This document shows positions 53,400 through 64,000 of a stretch of 64,000 nt of DNA, piece by piece. The DNA lies in NCBI GenBank assembly GCA_963921795.1, contig OY997657.1, positions 33,869,891 through 33,933,890 on the forward strand. The letters are read 5' to 3'. Each line of letters starts with the position of its first letter. Position 1 is the first letter of the stretch. Source of the stretch: Nannobrachium achirus (Eukaryota > Chordata > Actinopteri > Myctophiformes > Myctophidae). Position numbers and translations under genes: made by a program. The notes below the pieces were generated by a model. The model did no database searches. It was given only the letters and a program-made list of their open reading frames with translations, and was not told where the DNA came from.

Positions 53400-54736
53400 A
53401 CAAGCCAGACAGACAGCACAGAAATAATAAGAGTTTTTGTATTTATTTTTTGGTTCCAGAGACGTTTTAGTATTCTGAAATATCTGTTGTAGTTACAATA
53501 GGAACATTTTTCTTTATAAATAACATCATACCATTAGTTGAATATTTGTTCAGCATATTAAGACCATATCTTTTTTGTCCTGGGCCTCACTTGAAGAAAA
53601 AGCCCCCACTCACCAATATCACATGACCATGAAAATGGAATGTGTCTTATCCGATCCCCTTCCGGAAAAAAAGGATCCAATAGCACTTTGCAAATGAGGA
53701 ATATTTCAAGTTTGTTTACATTATGGAGTTACGCTAAGCTATGTGGTATGAACATCACATGTGCTCTACCAATTTAGTTATACAGGACTTTGGCACAGGG
53801 AAGTGAACCAGTCACTAACAAAGAGATGCTGGTTTACTTTATACTTAGTCGTATGACAGTGTGTAAGTTAAGCTTCTGAATTCCTGGCACACCTGCCCCA
53901 GACACTCCTCACCCCAAGTAGCCATTATATAATCCATAGGGGCTAGGGGCCTAACAGGTGCCAAATCTCTCGTCCAGACAGCGACAATCCAGATTCTCCG
54001 CCTTTGCTTCCTTCCTCCCTCCTTCCTGTTTCCTCCCGCCCCATCCTCCCAGCGCGCAATCACGCATTCTGGCTTCACAGATGCAAATGCAGGCATAATC
54101 CACGTGAGCCATGTGACACGCTACATAGCGTTTGCACTGAGGAGCCCACATAACAGCCAGCCTGAGCCCACTGCTTGCTGATCCTTTTCAGCAAGTGGGC
54201 ACAAGTGTGAGAGAGGCTACCGGATGATTTAAGGCAGATTGTGGGGTTTTGGGACCTGTGTTTATGTGTAGAGGGACATCATTTAAAAAAGCCACAAACA
54301 GCTGAGGAATTTCCAAACATCTAAGTGCCCACGTAGGGGTCATAGGCACGTGAATTGTGTGCGTGGTGTTTATATTTGGAATGCAATGCACGCATGTGCC
54401 TACATGTGCGTATGAGAGAGAGCAAGAGAAAGAGGGAGAATTAATTATTCAAATGTTCCCGTCATACACACTGCAGTGTGTGGCAATTGCTTACTACTAA
54501 GATACTACAAAATACTACTACAATACATATGCCTAACAGTTAGTTTTAACTGTTGTGAGAATAGATTTGTACATTCCTAGCTGTCATGATAGCTAGATAT
54601 AGTGACTATCTTGACGCAACTGTCTACTCCACTTATCAGGAAACTTCAGGGATTGAGTGCCTGGTGTCTCTTTGGACAAGACTTTGACCTTGAGTACTAG
54701 CCGGGCCAATTTTTGTCTCCTAAAAATGAGTTGATA
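53400..54736. other. Intergenic, no gene recognised
   Basis: Unique sequence, with a GA-rich stretch around 54413-54440. No supported exon. Confidence 0.5.
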
Positions 54737-55690
54737 AAATTTACAATTTAGGCATTTAGCAGACACTCTTAATCCAGAGCGACTTAACAATAAGCAAGGT
54801 AATACATCAATACAATAAGCAAGGTAATACATTAATACATCAAATGCATAGAAATATCAATCTAGAAAAAAATACGTAGGTAGACCAAGCACCTAATCAG
54901 TAAAAAACGTTATATAAAACATAAGAATGCTATCTAGCATGTATGGTCATTGGGTTAGTCGAGTGCTACAGTAAGTGCTGGGCTTAAGTGGAGTCTGAAG
55001 AGGTGAGTCTTCAGGCCACAGCAGAAGATAGGGAGTGAGTCTGTCGTTCTAAGTGGGACAGGGAGTTTATTCCGGTTACATATGAATGCTAACCTGGTGT
55101 TCGGAATGGGGATGTGTCAGAATGGAAACCTGTCACCCTCCACAGTTTGGGGGCCAAGTGGATTTTCGTCCTGGGATTTTTAGCGAGAGTTTTGTCAGCA
55201 TCCCTGTGTTACCTGATCTGAGTGAACGGGTGGGGTTGTAGGGGTTGATCAGGCTTTGGAGGTATGGAGGTGCCATACTTTCTCACGCATCAGAGTTTTG
55301 TATTCTGTGCGGGCCGCAACTGGGAGCCAGTGGAGGGAGTGGAGAAGGGGGAAGATGTGAGAATTTTGGCTGGTTGAAGACCAATCGTGCCGCAACATTT
55401 TGGATCAGTTGGAGAAGATTAACATGCCAGGAGGCCAGTGAGGAGAGAGTTACAGTCGTCAAGTTTTGATATGACTGATGTCTGGATGAGGAGCTGGGCT
55501 GACTCCTGGGTGAGGAAGGTAGTTTGAAAGCAGGTTGATAGTCTGGCAATAAATGTATTGAGAGGTATTTTAAGAAGCAGGATGAAGTTATCCGTATAAG
55601 TTATATGTTGATGTTTGATTGACATTTGTATTGACGAAAATACATATATTTGTACATGCGTGCGCACATGCATGCATGCACACATAGACT
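54737..55690 (-). pseudogene. Truncated LINE reverse transcriptase tail (L2-like)
   Basis: Reading across two frameshifts on the minus strand gives the C-terminal hallmarks of L2/Rex-type LINE reverse transcriptases: SVISKLDDCNSLLTGLL, then LLQLIQNVAARLVFNQPKF, then LHSLHWLPVAARTEYKTLM. The 3' UTR follows and ends with the fish LINE tail AAGTCGCTCTGGATTAAGAG and TGCTAAATGCCTAAATTGTA at 54737-54790. The 5' end is truncated, as is usual for LINE copies. Inactive. Confidence 0.82.
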
Positions 55691-55897
55691 GTAGAAAAGA
55701 CGGACTATGGGAACAGTGAAGTCACTCTTTGGTTTCTACAAAGCGTAAATGATGCTTATTTGGCAAGTGTATGTATTCTGCAATCTTTCTAGTTCCTGTC
55801 CTGAAATGGAAATGAAACCAGAATTCTATTAGTTTGTGTGTAAACGCTGTGCTATGCGTTTAGGGATAAACAGCATGGGTACTGTAAATGGAACCTG

Positions 55898-56300
55898 CTA
55901 CAACTCTGCATTAATGGTTATAATTAGGTCTAGTTTGCTATTCAGCCAGCTCTTTATGGAGGACCTGAAGTTAACAATAGAGCTAATCGACTTAAGGCTT
56001 GCAGGTAACCCGTTCCACATAACCGCAGCAGAGTAAACAAAGGGGTGGTATTGTATGGTAAATGATTGCTGTTTTGAATAATTGCCATGCCAATTTCGTA
56101 TCCTTCCTGAGGAACACTGGAGTTGATCCATGAAGTTGTTTCATATTTCTTCAGAGAGATTGTATTGGCTAGGTTATACATATTTTCTGCTAACTCCGTC
56201 ATCCTGTCTTTTGTTTTGTTTGTTGCGTTTGTTTTCTTTACAGGAGGGTAAGCCTCACAATCCAGGCGTGCATCCACTGGGGCTGTGTGTATCTGAGATT
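55898..56300 (-). pseudogene. Second LINE reverse transcriptase C-terminal remnant
   Basis: Minus strand, with at least one frameshift. YSAAVMWNGLPASLKSISS and VNFRSSIKSWL match the WNSLP..FKxxLKxxL tail at the C-terminus of many LINE polymerases. It differs from the copy just downstream, so it probably comes from another insertion. Confidence 0.65.
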
Positions 56301-56309
56301 CCATCGACT

Positions 56310-58300
56310 GTCATTTTGAGTAATGTGGGTATATATTGTTTCACGCGGCAGACGTCTTGCAGGCTTCTCCAGGGAGGCTCCCCCTGCCCTCTCGCTGACT
56401 TCTCCCATGTCTAATCTAAAAGTCTCTATTTTAAGTCTGACTTCTTATAAATCTGTCGTTTTATTTTCTACTACACTATGTTTGTTGACAAAGCTTATGA
56501 AGGGGAAACTAAACACGTGACATGCTGTTTCCAATGGCTGCTCGCTCTAGGGGTGTGGTGCACATGGTGATTCCCAACGAGGGCCCTGGTGGAAGGAAGG
56601 TTGGGTGGAGGTGGCAAGGTTTTGATCTAGAATGTTTACAGCATATCACATGCTCTGTGATCTTCCCTGCCACGAAGTTCCCTGTCATGTTTCAAAGCAT
56701 CTCCCCAGCTCCTTAAAAGGCATCCTAGTAGACCGTCGTCACACTTTGTACAACAGCTGATAACTACAAGGGCTATAAGTAGTACATTAATGAAGGGAAT
56801 TTGAAGGTCACTGAATGAATTTACTTACTTAGCCTACTAGGTCACTGAAGCATCCAAGATATTCCCAGTGGATTATTTCAACCATTATTATTGCAACTTT
56901 TAACTGTCTTAGTATGTTGATTACACACAGAGAAAGTCCTTGTGGTTTTGTCCAGCTGGTCAAATGTCCAATGAATTATTATTTTTTCTTCTTTTTCTTT
57001 TTTTACAGTGGCATGTTGTTAAGGGTAAATAATTAGTACTCAATACCACTGATCAGTGATTAATTGCTCTTGAAGACTCTGACTGACTCAGCCAAAGTTA
57101 ACAGTACTAAACGTGCTCCGTGAGCATCATTTTACAGTATACTGCGGCTCTCAGCAAGGGACTCAGTTCTCAGTTCTGCCAAATGCTGACAGCTTGTGAT
57201 CCCTGTCAGTTACACAGTTTGTATGTAGAAAATGTCTCTCAGATAAAACTGTGAAGATTTGATCACAAAACATAGTTTTAAACACAATACATTGGAGAGC
57301 TACAGCTACAATTGCACATTTTGCAAGCGTGTGGTGCAGAGAGGGTTTTCAGATGCACAGTAAACCCCTTTGTGCTAATTTAACACTGATGAAGAGTGTT
57401 ATAGAATCAAATAAATGTGAAACATTAACTTTATGGAGATGCATGAAATCAGGGTTGGTGTCAAAAGAGTGCCATCAAAAGAGAAAGGATCTCATTGCCT
57501 GGTTTTTCACATATCCGATATAGGCTCTTTAAGTGTTGGTCATGGTGACAGGACTTTTCCAGCATGGCACATTAGGGTCCAGAATTCATAATAAAAAAGG
57601 AAGGATCAACATTGGAAAGTCTCTTTAGCTCCGAGTCAGACAAAGGCTTTCTGTTCCTGCCACACGAAAGGGACGTTTCAGACGGAGTTACCCTGCAGAG
57701 CTTGCAGGGATCAAGTCAAACTTGACTATGGCCACATTCAGCGTTTTAACAATTTTTTTCCACTTCATGTACAGAAAAACCTGCAGTGCACCCTGAGCAG
57801 GGTCCACTGGTTTATAATTAGGCGCTCTCAACTTGGGCTGTGGTGCAATAGAAAAACAAAGCCTTGTTGTCCGAGAGTGGTGCTTATAGGTCCCATCCTG
57901 TTATTAGGGGGTTATGCTGGTCCATCATATAGGAGACCCCTGGAGATTTGTCTGTCTCTGTTCCTTGCTGGATGATGAACAACTACAACTACAGTTGCTA
58001 AAACATGCATCCACAAATTTGCCATTCACTTTTACTATTTTATGTTCGACAGCAGTACAAAATAACACCTCGTAATCATCAACAGCCAAAGTGGATGTTA
58101 GAATATACAACAGAACCACAGCATTTGTTTAGTGTCTGGACTTAATCTCCCGTCTTGGGTGGCGGAGACTGCTCTTCTGTTGCTAAATCTTTGTGTGGAG
58201 TACACTATCTACTGTGTTGCCATTGCAGTAGAACTGCTGGGGTTACATCAATTATGCCCACTTTGTTTTATGTGTATGGAAAGTGTAAATTCTTTTGTGT
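56310..58300. other. Intergenic, no gene recognised
   Basis: Unique sequence; short ORFs only. Confidence 0.5.
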
Positions 58301-58304
58301 GGGA

Positions 58305-58380
58305 TGTTCAATTTACAATTTACAATTCAGGCATTTACAGTAAGCATTCGCTCTTATCCAGTGCGACTAACAGATCTAAG
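58305..58380 (-). mobile_element. LINE 3' tail fragment
   Basis: Minus-strand GTCGCACTGGATAAGAGCGA plus repeated TTGTAAA, the same tail as at 54737 but truncated to about 75 bp. Confidence 0.6.
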
Positions 58381-58894
58381 TGAACTGAGCACCCATATAC
58401 AGTAGTCAACAAACAACAGGGTAAGACACATACAGTAAGTCTAGTGCAAAGAGAACAATGTAGTGCAAAGAAACTACGATAGCAGGTAAACATAAAACAG
58501 CATTATGTCTAAACAACATGCTATCTACATTCCATTCGTTTTTATTTTTTTATTTTTTCCCCTAAATGTAGTCGGTTTTATTTTGCCAATTGATTCCTCC
58601 CCACACACATTTGTGTCTTGTCGCTGCTGTTGTTTCCAACTGACTCACCTGCCAGTGAGGAGCCCCTACCGAGAGGATGAAGAGCCTTTGTCATACTTAC
58701 CCCAAACCTCCTGCTGACAGGTGCTGCCCCAGCCCGTAGGAATAAATGTGGTGCTATCACCCTCCCCACCCGGCTCCCCTCCCCAGAACACAGGACAATT
58801 GTGTTTGCATAGATGCTTGACAAAGCTGGATGCACCACGATGGAATCGAACCCAGAACCTCTGTGGTAGTGTGGTCATGGTCAAAAAAAGTGTA

Positions 58895-58950
58895 AAACTA
58901 GAAAGAGCGATCCTCTGAGCACAGGTGTCCACCAGACCAGGTTGTCTACA
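58895..58950. repeat. Fragment related to the repeat at 45200
   Basis: AAACTAGAAAGAGCGATCCT and GAGCACAGGTGTCCACCAGA match the start of 45200-45245 with a few changes. Confidence 0.5.
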
Positions 58951-59415
58951 CAGGGTCTGCAAAGTTTGGAAGTCAATCATAGCCAATCGGAATGGAATTA
59001 GAGAAGTCTGGTATGCCTTGATCACCTGACTTCAATGTTTACGGATTTGTGTGAGTTTTGGACGAAATGTATACGCATATGGCCGGAGCCTACATGGGGA
59101 GTTTCTAGGAGACAATAACAAAGACGTGAATAAGTGACCAACATATCTGATAAATGAACTAGCATCTATCAAAAAAAGGTGAGCAGAAGGGATACAAGGA
59201 TACAGGAGTGCTACTAGAGGTGAGGTGGAGTATTCTGTAGACTGCATTGGAAAATTGGATGTGATGCCGTTCTGACTGCGCAATTGAGTTTATTCCACAG
59301 TTTGGGAGCCTGGAGGAAGAGTCTAGGATGTCAACTACCCACATTCCATGCACAGTACGATCCCAATAATAATTTGATTGTGTTCAGAAACAGTGCAGTG
59401 TTTAGTAGTCTAGAG

Positions 59416-59859
59416 CAGTGGTTCTCAACCTGTGGGTCGGGACCCCCAGGAGGGTCCCCAAATTATTTTGGGGGGTCTCCAGATGATTATCTTAATGTGC
59501 AACATTGTTTTCTCACTCAACAGTAAACAAACCAACATCAAGTTTAAGTGTATAGATAGAGGGTATCTGCACATTTATAAAGTGACAATTGAAGGATGTT
59601 TTAATACATCTAAAATGACAAATTAAACATGGGCCAAATTCTCAAATTTTAGAGGCAGAAATTGTGAAAATAGCAGATCTACATGCTCACAACGCCTCGC
59701 AACACGAGGCGTTGTGAGCATGTAGATCTGCTATTTTACAATAGAACCGTGTTATACAAAATGTAATGTCTCAACTCTTAGTGCTCGTCAGGGTGGGGGG
59801 TCCCCAGTTAAAATGTGATTATTTTGGGGGTCACGGCCAGAAAAGGTTGAGGACCACTG
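59416..59859. mobile_element. hAT-type MITE with perfect target duplication and perfect hairpin
   Basis: Termini CAGTGGTTCTCAACC and GGTTGAGGACCACTG, flanked by GTCTAGAG at 59408-59415 and 59860-59867. The 444-bp element has GGGGACCCCC-type subterminal repeats and the central hairpin at 59667-59737. The intact duplication and hairpin suggest a fairly young copy. Confidence 0.92.
59667..59737. repeat. Perfect palindromic hairpin (33-bp arms, 5-nt loop)
   Basis: From AAAATAGCAGATCTACATGC to its exact complement, with loop CAACA. The best-preserved member of the hairpin family. ACATGC/GCATGT replaces ACAAGC/GCTTGT of other copies on both arms. Confidence 0.92.
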
Positions 59860-59879
59860 GTCTAGAGCAGTAGAATTGA

Positions 59880-62720
59880 GACTTCATTTATATGTTGGCG
59901 TGTTCCTTGAAATGCTATTTCAGGTTTATATGTCAGAAATGCCATGTTTTTATTTCCACAATAAAAGTCCATATGGGGGAATGATGCAGTTGGTCATTTC
60001 TTATCACTTATAGCCTAGCACTTAAATAGCAGCATGGCTCCACAAAAACCTCTCTGTGCTATTTTGATCGGTCAGCACTCAGCAGTTTAAGTGATTAATT
60101 TCAAGGTTCCATTCCAGTGGCTACAAGATAGAACTATTTTGTCATGCTTGTCTGTGTTGGAAAGAGAGAGCGAGGGAGAAAGAATTAGAGAAAAGGGAAA
60201 AGAGAACAGGAGAGAAAGAAATGACTGACTACGTGTGCATTAGGTTCATGTTTCTGTTGATGACCACCCTGAAGACACATAATAAAGAATGCTTCATGAT
60301 GAGTTGCTGAGTTTGCGCATTGCGCATGAAGTATTTTTTACTTCTATTGGTGGCAGATCTAGCTCAATGGCATCAACCAATAAAATGACAAACACGTCAG
60401 ACAGACATATGGATATTCAACATCTGACTTTCTGGTGCCAGTTGCCATTCCACTGATGCCTTTTTCACATTCAGAATGCTGTGGTGCCAGTTGCCTTTCC
60501 ATTAACGCCTTTTTTCTTTTTCTTTTCTACATTCAGAAAATGCCGTGGTTTCCCCACACACAGTGCAGCCTCCTCTCCAACTGCCAGCGTTTCCCTTTGA
60601 GAAAATTGAGAGGCATTTTGGAAATTGACCAGCTGTTGCTCAGATGAATGTGTGGCTCTCTCCTGGTATTCTTGGCACACGGTGGGCCAGGAGTAGAGGG
60701 TGGTCACTCAGTAGCAGGATTCCCCTACTGGGCGTGGCAGATGGAGAGACGCTGTTCCTTGGCTGCTCAGGCGACTGCAAGGGGTGTGCTTCCGGTTGCC
60801 ACATATTTCACCGTCTGCCGCTATGTCTCGTGCCGTCTCTACTAGGCCTCTGTGCCTCTTGTCTTACTGTTCGTGCATTTTCATTCAGGGAAGGTCAGAG
60901 TATCAATAGCCCACATGTGCAAGATAGTTAATCCCTTTGGATTAAGGCTATCATATTCTTCAGAGGCTTTTAAAGTGTGTCTGTTTCCAACCGGGCCATG
61001 TAACACCAGTTCTTGTGCAACAGAAGACTGTGCCAAATGAATTCTTCACAAAGCATCTCTCAGTACAATGGCTGCTCTGTTTCATAATGTTCAACAGAGA
61101 TAATCAAGTCATGGTAGCTTACACACCTAACCTACCTGTGTTAATCTGCACAAACACACGCATGCTTTTAGAAAGGGTTCAAACGTGGGTAGACTAGGCA
61201 GGGGTCAGCCCCCTGGGTCAGCCCTATGTTCCCTAATTTTGGGATTGGGGTTAGGTTTGAGGTAAGGTTTGAGGGAACAAAGCAGAGGGAACATATTAAG
61301 CTCCCAGACAAAACTCAGGCAGATGCACATGCACAATATACCCAGTATTTCTCAAATGAATAACATAATAACAACAACACACAGTTGCAGAGAAACAATA
61401 ATGATGCGATAATGAGGGATGTTTGGATTAGCAGGCTAAATTTATGTCATTTGGCATGGAGTCTAAGCTCTGGGCGTCTGTCTGAGAATTCATAATGATC
61501 CAATTACCCAAGTGTCATTTCCGCCATTAAGACTTGCGGCAGACCACTTTTTAAATGCACAATTGATTTAAAGGGTGCATATCATGGGAAAATAAAATAA
61601 ACGTGTCAATAGCGCCACCGGCTGGTGAACATAGGACATGCTGTTTGGATGCTATCATAACTGCAGGGTTTTTTTGACACTGGGAATGGGGTTGGGGTGT
61701 TGTCTTAATTGCCTAGGGGAAAACAAATATTTGAGCTGAAAGCTGTGTTAAGTCGCATAGTGTGTGTCCAATTATTTACATGGATATGGTGTCAAATCAA
61801 GTGATTGCCTGTACTCAGTGTATAATTTATCATCATAATCAAACCAACAGTGCCCCCTGCAGCCAAATGTATGACAATACATGCTGTAGTGTAGATTTAG
61901 TTTTATGAATAATAATAAGTCTAATAATAATAATGTGTTGTTCCTCACCAAGCTGCAGCCAACATTAGTTACTAATCATTGTGGTACTCATAGTATTCCT
62001 ATAGGCCTAAGTGATAACAATGTGTTAGAAACATTTTACATCACTACTGTAGAGATGCCCCAGTGAGCTGGGTTGAGTAGATCTGAGTGGCTCCTGGAGT
62101 GAGAAGATAAATTGCTATTATGTGCACTGTACACAGGGATCCCATGGATTTGGAGGTCAGAATGTCCATAGCTCTGCGTGAGTCAGAATAAGGCATACAA
62201 TTCCAACAAACAGCACAAGATCTACTGAAACATCATTGCCCTGGCTGGTATCGGGGGAGGTAGACAGGCATCAACCACAGAACATTGGCACCAGTTGTTA
62301 ATGAAACACGTTTGGGGCACAGGGAAACACTATGATTGGGCAATTTGCCTTATTTTATTCTACTGTTGGTGTACCCAATTGCACCCATGCTTGTCTGACT
62401 AACATGCTATGGAAGGGTTATTTTAACAATACAGTCCCATTATTCCAATACCTCCCATGGCTGGATTTAATCACAAGCGCCCAGTGAGAGAGCAAGGAAA
62501 CGAGGAAGCCCAATCAAAGCAATGAAATGGTTTCTCCTTGGCTTCTGTGAACTGGGCTTTAATTGATTTCCTCTGCGTCTTTGTCTCTCTCTCTCCTGTG
62601 CATTTATCTGCAAGACGGAATAATGGAGGAGAGAGCTAGTGGGAGATGGAGATAGAGACTAAGATGGAGAGAGAGACATTGATAGAGAGTTACAGAGAGT
62701 GTAAAATGGAGGGAGACGAG
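59880..62720. other. Intergenic, no gene recognised
   Basis: Unique sequence with a GA-rich patch near 60160-60220. ORFs at 60435-61197 show no domain. Confidence 0.5.
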
Positions 62721-62721
62721 A

Positions 62722-62723
62722 GC

Positions 62724-62787
<64 letters not shown>
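62722..62787. repeat. (GA)n microsatellite
   Basis: About 33 GA units inside a wider purine-rich tract (62625-62790). Confidence 0.96.
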
Positions 62788-62790
<3 letters not shown>

Positions 62791-62874
62791 AGGCCATCAA
62801 AGGTCATCCTCCAGAACTGTAACCTAATCCAGCCTGGACCAGTCTCTGTGTAGAGTGTACAGTGTAGTGCCTGG

Positions 62875-63454
62875 CAGGGGTGTCGCACCGAATTTTGGGC
62901 CCTGGGTACAAGGATTCACTGTAGGCCTCCCATGAATGTTCTTCATAGTGGGAGGGGGTTTAGCCCATTTAGACTGGGAACGCATTATTACGCATTATTT
63001 TGTGCTTTAACTATTGAAAAATAGCAGATATACAAGCTCACAGCGCGGGCTTGTATATCTGCTATTATTGTGAAAAGTCTTTGAATATTTCAAATCCTTC
63101 TAAGGTTTTTTGAAAAACCTATGTTTCTATGTCAGTGGTGCTCAAACCTTTTCATGTGAAGGACCCCCAAAATGATATGTAATTGGTCACGGACCCCCAT
63201 CTAAAAATATTTAGTTCCAGGGACCCCCCAGAATCAAAATTTGAGTTGCAAATGTTCGCTTAGAAAATACATATATTTCACGACTTTAAAAAAATAGCAG
63301 ATCTACAAGCTCGCAGCGTGGCACTCAGTGCCGCGCCGTAAGCTAGTAGATCTGCTATTTTTCAATAGCTAAAGTATAAAATAATCAAGGCCCCTCCACC
63401 TTGGGCCCTAGTAACTCAGTCCCACTTTCCCCCCCCTTGTGACGTTCCTGCATG
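62875..63454. mobile_element. hAT-type composite MITE, inverse of 7216-7692
   Basis: Starts CAGGGGTGTCGCACC and ends near GTGACGTTCCTGCATG. GTGCCTGG occurs at 62867-62874 and 63455-63462, a perfect 8-bp target duplication with 4 extra bases at the right end. It holds two hairpins (63016-63066 and 63290-63362) and the internal CAGTGGTGCTCAAACC. Same composite as at 7216 but longer. Confidence 0.8.
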
Positions 63455-63967
63455 GTGCCTGGACAATCCGGCTCTATGGATTGGGACTCATTAGGGAGAA
63501 CACCTGCAGTGGCCTGCCTGTCTTCCTGACTCTATAACAACATCTGGCAGAGGGGCAAGTAAATGCAAAAAGAAACATCTGCACAACAGCAAGCATGCAG
63601 CCGACTGAGCCGAGCAAACAAACAAACAGCCCATATAGTGCACTCATCCAAAAACAAGGATATATTGCTGTGCCTCCTCTGCTCAGACTTTATAATGTTT
63701 TGGCACTGGGTTTTTCTCTGTTTTATTGATGAAGATTGATATGTCTGTCTGGTTGTGTAAGCCTGGTTCAGAAAACCTATAGGGTGAGTATCTGCCAACT
63801 TGCAACATTTAGTTATGCTATTGCTAGCATTCATTCATGTAAATTGTTATGTCATGATCTATACATGCCTTTTAAGTCTATTTAGACATATAGACACAGC
63901 GGCAACAACATATACAAAATGTAAAACATTTAAATAACTATAACAGCCTAGTCCCTTTATGCCCCCC

Positions 63968-63972
<5 letters not shown>

Positions 63973-64000
<28 letters not shown>
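63973..64000. repeat. (CA)n tract at window end
   Basis: CA run cut by the window boundary. Confidence 0.9.

Overview
This window looks like a piece of a teleost fish genome. It carries one spliced gene with long introns, tRNA-derived SINEs with target-site duplications, many short hAT-type DNA transposons with 8-bp duplications, decayed LINE tails of the type common in fish, and abundant (CA)n tracts. There is no bacterial gene organisation and no long uninterrupted coding ORF. The long ORFs at 3.6-4.5 kb and 36.6-41.1 kb are read-throughs of tandem repeats.

The only protein-coding gene I can support is a minus-strand cysteine-rich LIM protein, most likely crip2. Its eight coding exons run from 44005 down to 14798 and join with consistent splice sites and phases into a 204-residue protein with two LIM domains. 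Intron 1 is about 21.6 kb. The putative promoter is at 44.0-44.3 kb, with an inverted CCAAT box and a POU octamer. A candidate polyadenylation signal lies at 13010-13015, implying a 3' UTR of about 1.8 kb.

Layout: 1-13 kb is the 3' flank, with hAT MITEs, a SINE, an inverted-repeat element and one copy of a Helentron-like element (3329-4823). 13-22.4 kb holds crip2 exons 2-8, with a hAT MITE in intron 6 and a cluster of short hairpin units in intron 2. 22.4-44 kb is intron 1, which contains a three-copy head-to-tail tandem array of the same Helentron-like element (36507-41406) in the orientation opposite to the single copy. 44-64 kb is the 5' flank, with microsatellites, two LINE remnants, palindromic MITEs, a SINE, a possible LTR or non-coding transcription unit near 51 kb, and further hAT elements.

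Three observations stand out. (1) The tandem array has a GC-rich hairpin plus CTAG at each unit end and a TCTATCTATAAATGCG start, as expected of a non-autonomous Helentron-type rolling-circle transposon. It fills part of crip2 intron 1 with about 50 perfect CArG boxes (CCATATATGG), the consensus for SRF. (2) A stereotyped palindrome of about 70 bp recurs in the middle of several hAT-type elements with different termini, and the two arms change together between copies. (3) At least seven related short hairpins lie in a row in intron 2. These are sequence observations; the functional readings are inference.
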